64,000 nucleotides of DNA from Oleiphilus messinensis (lineage in GTDB: Bacteria > Pseudomonadota > Gammaproteobacteria > Pseudomonadales > Oleiphilaceae). A program made the position numbers and the translations under genes. This document shows positions 37,990 to 46,012 of the stretch, piece after piece. Location: assembly GCF_002162375.1 (NCBI RefSeq), contig NZ_CP021425.1, positions 1,299,501 through 1,363,500 on the forward strand, in the 5' to 3' direction. The stretch's first letter is position 1, and each line of letters begins with the position of its first letter. The notes below the pieces were generated by a model. The model did not search any database and was not told where the DNA came from. It saw only the letters and a list, made by a program, of their open reading frames with translations.

Positions 37990-39000
37990 ATGAGTAACAA
38001 ATTGGTGGTAAACGGCGAGCCTTCATTCGGGCGCTTTTCTCAGCCTGTGGGCGAAATAAATTATCTGGATTATAGCTATCACTCTGTCATGGACAAACCG
38101 CTTTCGAATTGGCGAAAGCGGCTCAAATTTAACCAGTTTCAGTTTGTCGGAATGATGAATCCGGAACTGGTTTGCGGTGTTGCAATTGTCGATCTCAAAT
38201 ACGTCAGTAATGCATTTGTCTATTTGTACGACTTCAAGAGGAAGAAACTGACCGAATGCAGTTTTCTGTCACCATTGGCTTTGGGGACGTCTATGCCATT
38301 GACGCCCGATGCCGGGGCGGCGAGTTATCAAAAATCAGGTTGTCAGTTTGCGATGATTGCTGACGTGGAAAGCGGGCAGCGTCAGATTGCCGTTCAGGCG
38401 GATCAAATCAAGATTCAGGCGATACTCTATCCTGGGCGCGGATATCAGCCTTTACGGGTATGTTCAAGAGCCGGTTACAATGGTTGGTCTTATACCCAGA
38501 AAGCTGCGGGCATGCCCGTTGAGGGCGAAATAAGACTCGGTGACGACGTCTATCGGTTAAGCCCGGACACGGCATTCGGTAGTTCAGACTGGTCGGCCGG
38601 GTATATGCGTCGAGAAACAAGTTGGAATTGGGCCTGCCTCTCTGGCCTCACGGAGACAGGTGAGAAGGTGGGGTTGAATCTGGCGGCCGGTGTAAATGAA
38701 ACGGGCGTGACTGAAAACGGGCTCTGGTTGAATGGTCGCTTGATCGATCTGGGGTTGGCGACGTTTGAGTTTCAACGCAAGGATCCGATGCGTACCTGGC
38801 GAATAAGTACAACAGATGGCAATTTGGATCTGATATTCGAGCCGGAAGGGGTACGTAAAGAAAAAATAGACATGTGGCTGGTCGCGTCTAATTTCAAGCA
38901 GATGTTCGGCCGGTATTCTGGGGAAGTGAAGTCTGGGCGAAAAAGTTATCGCTTGAATGGCGTGCCCGGATTTGCCGAAGACCATTTCGCGCGTTGGTAG
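37990..39000 (+). CDS. DUF2804 family protein
   Basis: 336 residues with the DUF2804 pattern: FGRFSQPVGEINYLDY at the N terminus, a mid-region with PLRVCSRAGYNGWSYTQKAAG, SWNWACLSG and a C-terminal FGRYSGEVKSGRKSYRLNGVPGFAEDHFARW. The family is uncharacterised, sometimes compared to lipocalin-like folds. No signal peptide. The best Shine-Dalgarno (AAGGA) sits in front of a four-codon upstream frame that ends in the ATGA of this start. It is convergent with minE. Confidence 0.88.
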   Translation: MSNKLVVNGEPSFGRFSQPVGEINYLDYSYHSVMDKPLSNWRKRLKFNQFQFVGMMNPELVCGVAIVDLKYVSNAFVYLYDFKRKKLTECSFLSPLALGTSMPLTPDAGAASYQKSGCQFAMIADVESGQRQIAVQADQIKIQAILYPGRGYQPLRVCSRAGYNGWSYTQKAAGMPVEGEIRLGDDVYRLSPDTAFGSSDWSAGYMRRETSWNWACLSGLTETGEKVGLNLAAGVNETGVTENGLWLNGRLIDLGLATFEFQRKDPMRTWRISTTDGNLDLIFEPEGVRKEKIDMWLVASNFKQMFGRYSGEVKSGRKSYRLNGVPGFAEDHFARW

Positions 39001-39051
39001 TCTGTAAACTGACAGGCGTATTGCGTATTGTAAAGCGTGGTCGTTACCGTG

Positions 39052-39081
39052 AAAACACGCTGGAACTCAAGTTCCAGCGTG
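39052..39081 (-). terminator. Intrinsic terminator of minCDE
   Basis: A perfect 11-bp stem CACGCTGGAAC/GTTCCAGCGTG with a four-base loop. On the - strand it is followed by TTTTC, 26 bp after the minE stop. Confidence 0.8.
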
Positions 39082-39106
39082 CGCTTAACAACCAGCAAGT
39101 GGAGTA

Positions 39107-39355
39107 TTATTCCGGTAGGGTAACATTGAGCTCCAGGACTGAGCAGCTATCATTTTTATCCAGCTGTACCTGCACATCTTCATCCTGAATTGGGACATAT
39201 TTCCGAATTACGTTCAGGATTTCCTGTTGTAATTGCGGAAGGTAGTCCGGTTGATCGCGCTGGGTGCGCTCGTGGGCAACGATAATTTGCAGTCGTTCCT
39301 TGGCAATCGACGCCGTATTTTTCTTTTTTGTTTTAAAGTAATCGAAAAAACTCAT
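39107..39355 (-). CDS. minE: Cell-division topological factor MinE
   Basis: 82 residues. N-terminal [30 protein letters not shown] is the membrane-targeting and MinD-contact region, followed by the dimerisation domain ([17 protein letters not shown]). It stimulates MinD ATPase to drive pole-to-pole oscillation. It starts 2 bp after the minD stop. Confidence 0.97.
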   Translation of the reverse strand: MSFFDYFKTKKKNTASIAKERLQIIVAHERTQRDQPDYLPQLQQEILNVIRKYVPIQDEDVQVQLDKNDSCSVLELNVTLPE

Positions 39356-39357
39356 TA

Positions 39358-40167
39358 TTACCCCCCGAACATGCGCTTAAAGAAGCCTTTTTTCTGAATA
39401 TCCAGAAAGCGATGTTCGAGTTCCTGTCCCAATAAGCGATCAACCGCGTCATTGTACGCTTGGCCGGCATCACTCTTCTCGTCCAATATAACTGGAACAC
39501 CCTGGTTTGATGCATTCAGGACGGATTGTGATTCGGGAATCACGCCCAGCAGGGGGATGGCCAGAATTTCTTTAACATCCTCTACGGCCAGCATGTCACC
39601 CCTTTCGACGCGTTCGGGACTGTAGCGAGTCAGCAGTAAATGCTCCCTGATTGGCTCCAGTCCCTGTTCCGATCGCTTTGATTTACTCTGCAGTATGCCC
39701 AGTATCCGATCTGAGTCACGCACTGACGATACTTCCGGGTTTGTTACCACTATGGCTTCGTCGGCAAAGTGCATCGCCATTTGCGCACCGTGCTCAATTC
39801 CGGCCGGTGAGTCACAGATGATGTACTCATGCGTGTCTGACAATGCATTCAAGACCTCTTCCACGCCCTCTTTTGTCAACGCTTCTTTGTCCCGTGTTTG
39901 GGAGGCTGGAAGAATATATAAGTTGTCTACATGTTTGTCTTTGATGAGTGCTTGTGTGAGAGTCGCTTCGCCGTTGATGACATTCACGAAATCATAGACG
40001 ACACGTCGTTCACAATTCATGATTAAATCCAGGTTCCGTAGCCCTACATCAAAATCGATAACCACAGTTTTGTGGCCTCGGGCAGCGAGGCCTGTTGCTA
40101 TGGACGCGCTTGAAGTGGTTTTACCCACGCCCCCTTTACCGGAGGTGACGACTATTATTTTAGCCAA
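39358..40167 (-). CDS. minD: Septum-site ATPase MinD
   Basis: 269 residues. Deviant Walker A KGGVGKTT (residues 11-18), switch [14 protein letters not shown], Walker B-like [11 protein letters not shown], and the C-terminal amphipathic membrane helix ([11 protein letters not shown]). It recruits MinC to the membrane. It precedes minE by 2 bp and follows minC after an unusually long 240-bp gap. Confidence 0.97.
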   Translation of the reverse strand: MAKIIVVTSGKGGVGKTTSSASIATGLAARGHKTVVIDFDVGLRNLDLIMNCERRVVYDFVNVINGEATLTQALIKDKHVDNLYILPASQTRDKEALTKEGVEEVLNALSDTHEYIICDSPAGIEHGAQMAMHFADEAIVVTNPEVSSVRDSDRILGILQSKSKRSEQGLEPIREHLLLTRYSPERVERGDMLAVEDVKEILAIPLLGVIPESQSVLNASNQGVPVILDEKSDAGQAYNDAVDRLLGQELEHRFLDIQKKGFFKRMFGG

Positions 40168-40407
40168 AGTGATACCCTGCCTTTCTGGTTTCCTGATTCA
40201 GGTCGTAGCGCCCGCGCTACTGATTCCGATTAAAGTGTCGATTGTTTTAGCTCACAACCGACAGTATTCCTGCCTAGTTCTAGGGTGTAACTTTAGACCT
40301 AGGGTATTCCTGTAGATCTGTCGTATTCGATGCAGACCTATTATTCTACTCATTAAGCCCCTGGCTTTTATTACTGAAGCGTTTTTTCATGATTAAAACC
40401 ATGTCGG

Positions 40408-41355
40408 CTACAGCTTCTTAACGGCCAATTTATCATCATCCAGTGCGATCTGTACGCCTGACCGCCAGCCGGATTGCTGTTGCAAGTCTTCACTGATTTT
40501 ATACTGTCCAGCTATGGAAACAAGTTCTGCCTCCAGTGATTGGCAAAAAATCCTTGCCTTTGTGTTGCCGTTGATCCCGGCGAGGGCTCGACCGCGTAGT
40601 GGCCCATACACATGAATATTGCCATCGGCCAGAATTTCTGCGCCAGGACTGACGGCTGCGAGGACAATCAAGTCTCCATCTTTTGCATAGATTTGCTGAC
40701 CAGAGCGTACCGGTGTGTAGACCATTTTGGTTTGCTGCGGAACGGCGATGACTTTGGTTTCTGGTACCTCGGGTTCGTGCTGCTCAGCGTTGACTTGATC
40801 TTCCGGGGTTTTACCCGTTCCTGCTGAACTTGTGTTATTTCCAGGGGCGACCTGTGTTTCCGTACTGGGCGGCGCAACGAGAAGGGTTTCTGTTTGTTCA
40901 GTATCCCGTATCTCTGTTTCGTTTGCGGTGTCATGGCCGGTTTCGGCTGGAGGTGAGCTCTTTATTGTGTCTTGGCGAGGCTCAAGAATTTCTTTTTCCT
41001 CAAGCTCTGGTGCCTTGATTTTCTGAGCAGGAATAATGGCGAGACCTGCGGCTTCTGCTTGAGACTTCTGGACGGTTGTGCCCCCTCTCACGGCTACAGG
41101 AATCATACCGTTGCGGCGGCAACACTCAACCAATTCTGCGAACTTTACTGGATGGCCGTCTTCCGCTTGCAATTTTTCGAGGCTGATGACAATCGGTAGT
41201 CCGTTAAAAAACGAAGGTGCCTGGGCTATTTTTTCCGAAATCTCTTCGTCCAGCTTTTCGATATCATAGTGTGCCAGTTCCAGTACAGTCATCGGGATAA
41301 GCGATCCCTTTAGGCGCATACTGGGAGTGGGTTGAGTTTGATGGGCTGTGTGCAT
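40408..41355 (-). CDS. minC: Septum-site inhibitor MinC
   Basis: 315 residues, longer than the usual 230-270 because of an acidic, Pro/Thr-rich linker (about residues 130-205, e.g. EEKEILEPRQDT, TEQTETLLVAPP). The N-terminal FtsZ-inhibiting domain (AFFNGLPIVISLEKLQ-like) and C-terminal beta-helix (SGQQIYAKDGDLIVLAAVSPGAEILADGNIHVYGPLRGRALAGINGN) are intact. The 240-bp gap to minD may hold a separate minD promoter. A MITE-like element lies about 100 bp upstream. Confidence 0.95.
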   Translation of the reverse strand: MHTAHQTQPTPSMRLKGSLIPMTVLELAHYDIEKLDEEISEKIAQAPSFFNGLPIVISLEKLQAEDGHPVKFAELVECCRRNGMIPVAVRGGTTVQKSQAEAAGLAIIPAQKIKAPELEEKEILEPRQDTIKSSPPAETGHDTANETEIRDTEQTETLLVAPPSTETQVAPGNNTSSAGTGKTPEDQVNAEQHEPEVPETKVIAVPQQTKMVYTPVRSGQQIYAKDGDLIVLAAVSPGAEILADGNIHVYGPLRGRALAGINGNTKARIFCQSLEAELVSIAGQYKISEDLQQQSGWRSGVQIALDDDKLAVKKL

Positions 41356-41457
41356 GTAAGCGAATATCCCCGGATAAAAGCATTGGTATTGTCAAAGCCA
41401 ATGCAGCCTGACCATGAAACTCATGGCCTGGGTTTTAAAACGATACAAGCTTTTTAA

Positions 41458-41728
41458 TTAGGGCCTGTTGATGTTTCATATTTGGCCTCTGCCAGCGCTA
41501 TTTTTTTGTCCAGTCAGGCGCTGCGAGTGTCGTGTAGTTATTCTACATCAACGAGCAGCAACGCATCGGGGCGAAAAAATAGCGCTGGCCCGAAGGGTTG
41601 AGCCTGAAATTCGCTCACTCCGCGTCATTTGTCGCTCATTTGGAATAACCAAACCACACGACTCATTCCTTGATTGAGCGAATTTCAGGCTCAACAGAGG
41701 CTAAATATGAAGCATCAACAGGCCCTAA
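41458..41728. mobile_element. MITE-like palindromic element
   Basis: 271 bp bounded by 34-bp inverted repeats (41458-41491 and 41695-41728) differing at two positions; the ends read TTAGGGCCTGTTGATG. The GGGCC...GGCCC core is flanked by TA on both sides, which would fit a TA target duplication, though the palindromic ends make this hard to separate from the repeat itself. Inside are two further inverted repeats: GCCAGCGCTATTTTTT (41491-) against its complement at about 41574-41589, and a perfect 21-bp pair near 41600-41620 and 41674-41694 (GTTGAGCCTGAAATTCGC arm). There is no transposase. Fragments occur at 21680-21716 and 37943-37966. It lies upstream of minC. Confidence 0.8.
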
Positions 41729-41929
41729 TGATTAAAGCTCTGCAGTTATAAAAATCATTCAGCTGTTTAAGCTTTGAAATAATCGAACGATATTCGGATA
41801 ACAGGTTTGGAACCGTTAGTGCAAAAAAGGGGCTGAAGTTTGATTGTTTCTTGTTGTCTTCTTGTTCATTGCACCGCAAGCATCCATTCCTGCTAATCGA
41901 TTTCGTAATTCATATAGAGCGATTGGTGA

Positions 41930-42219
41930 ATCCTGATATTTAAACAAATAGCGCTCTTCAAACTGCTGGGCTCCGACTGCGCTATAGCGCTTACGAGAAA
42001 CGATGTCGCCGCATTAGTGGACATTGCTGAGCGGCGTGATTCATTCCTCAAAGGCCGATCTACACAGCAGTACTCGGAGCGTATAACAGCATGGCGAGCT
42101 TTGCAAGTCGCTCTTGCGGCTCGTTTTGGAATTACGGGCGGTCTGGACTTTTTAACTCGATATGAGGACACAATGGAGAATAAAAACAGTGCTGCCCGAA
42201 TTGCCGATTTAAGGCAATC
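41930..42219 (+). pseudogene. Possible degraded coding remnant
   Basis: A + frame is open from after a TGA at 41927-41929 and reads like protein (KLLGSDCAIALTRNDVAA, ERRDSFLKGRST, ARFGITGGLDFL), but it has no credible ATG or Shine-Dalgarno (only GTG 42017) and runs into the terminator of the - strand PAP2 gene. I do not recognise it. It could be a decayed gene or chance. Confidence 0.25.
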
Positions 42220-42224
42220 CGGGC
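42181..42224 (-). terminator. Intrinsic terminator of the GT4-PAP2 operon
   Basis: A 12-bp stem with one mismatch (GCCCGAATTGCC/GGCAATCCGGGC, + strand reading). On the - strand a GTTTTTAT follows 6 bp past the stem. It is 28 bp after the PAP2 stop. Confidence 0.7.
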
Positions 42225-42251
42225 GTTGTGATACTGCGGATGCTGGTATTT

Positions 42252-42833
42252 CTACAGTACTTGATTTAACAGTGCCTGGAACGTGTCCGCACCCGAGGTT
42301 TGAATCGCCAGGTAACTGATCAATGCACCAATCAGTGCACCGGCAGAAACATCAGTGGGGTAGTGCAGGCCGAGTAATACACGAGAGAGCATGACCAGTA
42401 TAGTAAACGGTAAGACAATCAGGCCAAGCCAGGGAAAGTGGTAGACCAGGATTATCGCAAAACATACGGCGTGCAGCGTGTGGCCGGATGGAAAAGAGTA
42501 GCGATCAAGTGGCGGGGTGCCTGCCAGAATATCGGGATGAGAAATATAAGGCCGCTCACGCACCAGAACCGCTTTTAACGATTTGTATACGATGGTACAG
42601 GTGATTCCGGTAATGATCATAAGCAGGGATACTGTCATACCCACAATACCGAACAGTGCCGGTAGTGCCAGAATAAAACAGTACCAGAATACGCCATCAC
42701 CCAAACGACTGACTATGGAGAAAAAGCGATGCACTGCTGGCAGTCGACCAATTTGATTGGCCTTTCTGCACAGATTGAATTCAGCTTGATCGATTCTTTG
42801 AAAAAACTGAGTAGTCTTGCTGCTGTTCAGCAT
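42252..42833 (-). CDS. PAP2-family membrane phosphatase
   Basis: 193 residues with five or six hydrophobic helices. The three phosphatase motifs are present: KAVLVRERPY, SFPSGHTLHAV and SRVLLGLHYPTDV. The family dephosphorylates phosphatidate, undecaprenyl pyrophosphate or similar. The start overlaps the glycosyltransferase 3' end by 53 bp; the N-terminal FFQRIDQAEFNLC is usual for this type, so the overlap looks real. Co-transcribed with the GT4 gene, so a lipid-linked glycan or glycolipid role is plausible. Confidence 0.88.
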   Translation of the reverse strand: MLNSSKTTQFFQRIDQAEFNLCRKANQIGRLPAVHRFFSIVSRLGDGVFWYCFILALPALFGIVGMTVSLLMIITGITCTIVYKSLKAVLVRERPYISHPDILAGTPPLDRYSFPSGHTLHAVCFAIILVYHFPWLGLIVLPFTILVMLSRVLLGLHYPTDVSAGALIGALISYLAIQTSGADTFQALLNQVL

Positions 42834-43983
42834 GAGCTTGATCTCCGGGTCTTAGGCTGAGTAGTTTATATTCGAACTGCTGGATAATGGCTTCCCAGCT
42901 GATCGAAAGGGCCGTGCTTCTGGCTTCTTTACGAGCTTTATCAAGCAGGCTCGGTGTGGTGGCATACTTTTGCGCTGTGGCTACATAACTTTCTTCGTTG
43001 AAGCTCTCCACCAGGCCACCGTTGATGTCGTTGCTGATGTACTCACTGGCTGCAGCATCATCGAAAGCAACAACGGCCAATCCGCTGGCCATGGCTTCTG
43101 TCACCACATTTCCGAATGTGTCGGTTTTACTCGGGAAGAGGAACAGATCGCCACTGGCAAAGTGTTCTGAGAGTTCTTTACCCCGTTTCATACCCGCGAA
43201 GTGAAATTCAGGATATTTACTTTCCAGTGATTTCCGCAATGGGCCGTCACCGACCAGAATGAATCGCGTGTTTGGATTCTTGGCGTGAATCTTCAGATAT
43301 GATTTAACCGCCAGGTTGAGGTTTTTCTCCGCAGCCAATCTACCAACATAAATGACCGCGCAGTCTTCTTGTTTGACGCCCCATTGTTCGCGTAGTGCTG
43401 CAGATCGGTGGGCAGGTGAAAAGTTTTCGCAATTGACGCCGCGACCGATCACGGATACTTGTTTGAAGTTCCAGCCTTCGATCATGGTTTTCATCTTGTG
43501 CGTCGGTACGATGGTTCCGGCAGAACGATTGTGGAACAGTCGACCGTAAGCAATCAGAAAGCGTGCAAGCCACCCGACCCCATAGTAGGCGCTGTAGCTT
43601 TGAAAATTAGTATGTAATCCGGTCAGCACAGGAATATCGAGACTTGTGGCGGCGGAAACTGCACTCCATCCCAATGGACCTTCTGTGGCGACATAAACTG
43701 CATCTGGAGGGTTTTTCTTCCAGAGTCTGGCGAGTTTGTGTTTGGCAAAGATACCAAACCGCAACTCCGGGTAGCCGGGAATCGGAAACCCTTTTACTGT
43801 GACATGTTGTATGTGATTAATGTATCGGTCTTTGTCTTGTTCAGACTGGCGTGGACGAATAACTTGTAATTCGTGTCCAAGGTTCTGCAGGCCGGACACC
43901 AAGTGGTTCAACGTGTTTGTTACTCCATTTACTTCCGGATGAAAGGTTTCCGAAACAATGGTTATCTTTTTAGTTAAACTCAT
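42781..43983 (-). CDS. GT4-family glycosyltransferase
   Basis: 400 residues. N-terminal SETFHPEVNGVTNTLNHLVSGL and C-terminal E-x7-E region (LFLFPSKTDTFGNVVTEAMASGLAVVA) mark a GT-B retaining GT4 enzyme; closest in style to the MgtA/DgdA-type glycolipid mannosyl- or glucuronosyl-transferases, which often sit next to PAP2 genes. The acceptor cannot be read. It opens a two-gene operon. Confidence 0.87.
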   Translation of the reverse strand: MSLTKKITIVSETFHPEVNGVTNTLNHLVSGLQNLGHELQVIRPRQSEQDKDRYINHIQHVTVKGFPIPGYPELRFGIFAKHKLARLWKKNPPDAVYVATEGPLGWSAVSAATSLDIPVLTGLHTNFQSYSAYYGVGWLARFLIAYGRLFHNRSAGTIVPTHKMKTMIEGWNFKQVSVIGRGVNCENFSPAHRSAALREQWGVKQEDCAVIYVGRLAAEKNLNLAVKSYLKIHAKNPNTRFILVGDGPLRKSLESKYPEFHFAGMKRGKELSEHFASGDLFLFPSKTDTFGNVVTEAMASGLAVVAFDDAAASEYISNDINGGLVESFNEESYVATAQKYATTPSLLDKARKEARSTALSISWEAIIQQFEYKLLSLRPGDQAHAEQQQDYSVFSKNRSS

Positions 43984-44343
43984 ATTCTCGAACTCTTTTT
44001 CATTTCTTACAAATATCCTGCGGAACTGTGACAGTTATGAGTCCGGGGAATGACAAATTGATGAAGCTGGAAAGGTTCGTTAAGGTTGTCTTGGTTGCAT
44101 CTATCAGAGCTTTGGTTAGTGATCGGTTCTGGCGATTTTGCAGTGATTCTGTCGAAAACCCGGATGTAAGCAGCGCGACAGGAAGAAAGGTGGGTTGTTG
44201 AGAGTTTGTTGCAGACTTGTGATTGACTTTGCGAATAGCGGGACGGGGTTGTCGGGCAATATCAAATGGACTGCGGTCACTCTATAATCTGTGAAATTGT
44301 CAGTGAATTTTAACGTATATACCGAACCAAAGTGGGAGAACTT
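43984..44343. other. Intergenic region upstream of the PhaC-like gene
   Basis: 360 bp between divergent genes, with no credible gene. A TATAAT at 44283-44288 is a possible -10 for the PhaC-like gene, 55 bp before its ATG; there is no good -35. Nothing else recognised. Confidence 0.45.
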
Positions 44344-45492
44344 ATGGGTAAGCAGGGAATTTTGCCGAAGCGGCCGCCATCATTCACAGAGAAAGCACTT
44401 TGGACTGTGATTAATGCCGCAGAGCGTCGTTTATTTAATGATCGGTTTATTGTCAGTAACCTGACGCCCTACGAAGTCATAATGACGGATCGTATCATGT
44501 CCGTGCGGCACTATGCGCCCTTGGAAGATACTGAAATTACGGTCGGTGACGACGTTATTCCGGTTGCCCGCAAGCGGCACCGTACGCCGTTGATTCTGGT
44601 TCCGCCTCTGGCTGCGACCTCAATGATTTTTGATCTCCTGCCGCAGCGCAGCGTCGTGCGTTACTTCCTCGCGCGCGGATTCGATGTGTATCTGATCGAC
44701 TGGGGTGAAGTAACGGCAGATCACAATGACCTGTCTTTGGAAACTTATGTTCTGGACTGGATGCCGAAAGTGTTACAAGCTGTTCGGGATCATGGTGGGG
44801 AACAGGATGTATCTGTTTTTGCATACTGTATGGGAGGGTTGCTGACATTGATGTATGCTGCAGCGACGCAGGATCAGCATATTCGAAACATGATTACGGT
44901 TGCCAGCCCGGTGGATATGCATCAAAGTGGCGTTGCAGGGCGGGTATTGTCGCTCACATACCGTCCCGCGCAGATGGTTTCAAAAATGCTTAACTTTTCC
45001 TTGATGGATTTACCTTCACGTTATTTGCATATTCCCGGCTGGTTGAGTTCCTCGGTGTTCAAACTGACCAATCCCATGGGAAGTGTGATCAGTTATTGGG
45101 AACTGTTGGTCAACATGTGGGACCGGGAGTACGTTAAGACCCATGAGACGATGAAACAATGGTTTGACGACATGGTCGATTATCCTGGCGAAACCATCAA
45201 GGGGATGATTGTCCGGATGGCGATCAATAACCAGATGGCCAAGGGAAAAATGCGACTGGGCGGCAATGAGGCGGACTTCTATAAAATTCAATGCTCGATT
45301 CTGGCGTTCGCCGGTGAAACCGATAAACTGGTAAGCAAGCGCGCTGCCCGTAAAGTGCTTGATATTGTATCTTCAAATGATAAAGAGTTTTGTGTCGTAC
45401 CTGGTGGGCATGCCGGAGTATTTGCTGGCAGTAAGGCGCCACAACATACCTGGCAAATCAGTGCAGATTGGTTAAGTGAACGTTCCGATTAA
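44344..45492 (+). CDS. PhaC-like alpha/beta hydrolase (PHA-synthase family)
   Basis: 382 residues from ATG 44344, chosen over GTG 44332 because GGGAG lies 6 bp upstream. The nucleophile elbow AYCMGG uses Cys (residue 162), a variant of the GxCxG lipase-like box of polyhydroxyalkanoate synthases. The Asp (FAGETDKLV) and His (PGGHAGVF) of the triad are present, and YLIDWGEV fits the family. It resembles class III PhaC in size. No phaE/phaR, phasin or phaAB genes are next to it, so polymer synthesis is likely but not proven; some relatives are hydrolases. Confidence 0.85.
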   Translation: MGKQGILPKRPPSFTEKALWTVINAAERRLFNDRFIVSNLTPYEVIMTDRIMSVRHYAPLEDTEITVGDDVIPVARKRHRTPLILVPPLAATSMIFDLLPQRSVVRYFLARGFDVYLIDWGEVTADHNDLSLETYVLDWMPKVLQAVRDHGGEQDVSVFAYCMGGLLTLMYAAATQDQHIRNMITVASPVDMHQSGVAGRVLSLTYRPAQMVSKMLNFSLMDLPSRYLHIPGWLSSSVFKLTNPMGSVISYWELLVNMWDREYVKTHETMKQWFDDMVDYPGETIKGMIVRMAINNQMAKGKMRLGGNEADFYKIQCSILAFAGETDKLVSKRAARKVLDIVSSNDKEFCVVPGGHAGVFAGSKAPQHTWQISADWLSERSD

Positions 45493-45538
45493 TCTTGTTC
45501 CGAACAGACCTTAGTATTTATGGTGTAGAGTTTGGCCT

Positions 45539-45832
45539 ATGCGTAGTGTTCAGGAAGCCATTATCATTCTGCGTCGCGGACGCCGGGATCCCCGTTGGAC
45601 CGAAGCTGCAGAGTTTCTGATTGAGCGAGCATCTCCTGAAGTACAGCTGATGCTGGAGGTTGGGCGGGAGCTGGAGCGACAGGCTTGGCAGAAGCAATCA
45701 TCCGGGCGCAAAGGTCTGCTCGCAGCGTGGTCCGGGAAGTGGCAGTTTTATGCCCTGGTATTTCTGGCGCTGGCCGCTGTATCAGGGTTAGGGTGGGCGC
45801 TTTCCTCTCTAGTCAAAGGCGTTTGCAGTTAG
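45539..45832 (+). CDS. Small membrane protein, unknown
   Basis: 97 residues. The N-terminal two thirds is charged and helical (EAIIILRRGRRDPRWTEAAEFLIERAS), and a single transmembrane helix follows (about residues 70-92, FYALVFLALAAVSGLGWAL). It lies 46 bp after the PhaC-like gene on the same strand and may be co-transcribed. No family recognised. Coding is likely but unproved. Confidence 0.55.
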   Translation: MRSVQEAIIILRRGRRDPRWTEAAEFLIERASPEVQLMLEVGRELERQAWQKQSSGRKGLLAAWSGKWQFYALVFLALAAVSGLGWALSSLVKGVCS

Positions 45833-46012
45833 CGCAAAGGGAGATGGACGTCTCGAAACATCCGTTCGCGTGCCCCAAGGTCGTTGCTAATTTGACGACT
45901 GTCAATCGATGTTTAGTGTGAGTTTGGCATACTGTACCAGGGTCGGAGCCAATGGCAATAAAGCCATTGCCTGGAACGCCAAAACAATAAATAACGGAAG
46001 CGGAAGAGTCAC

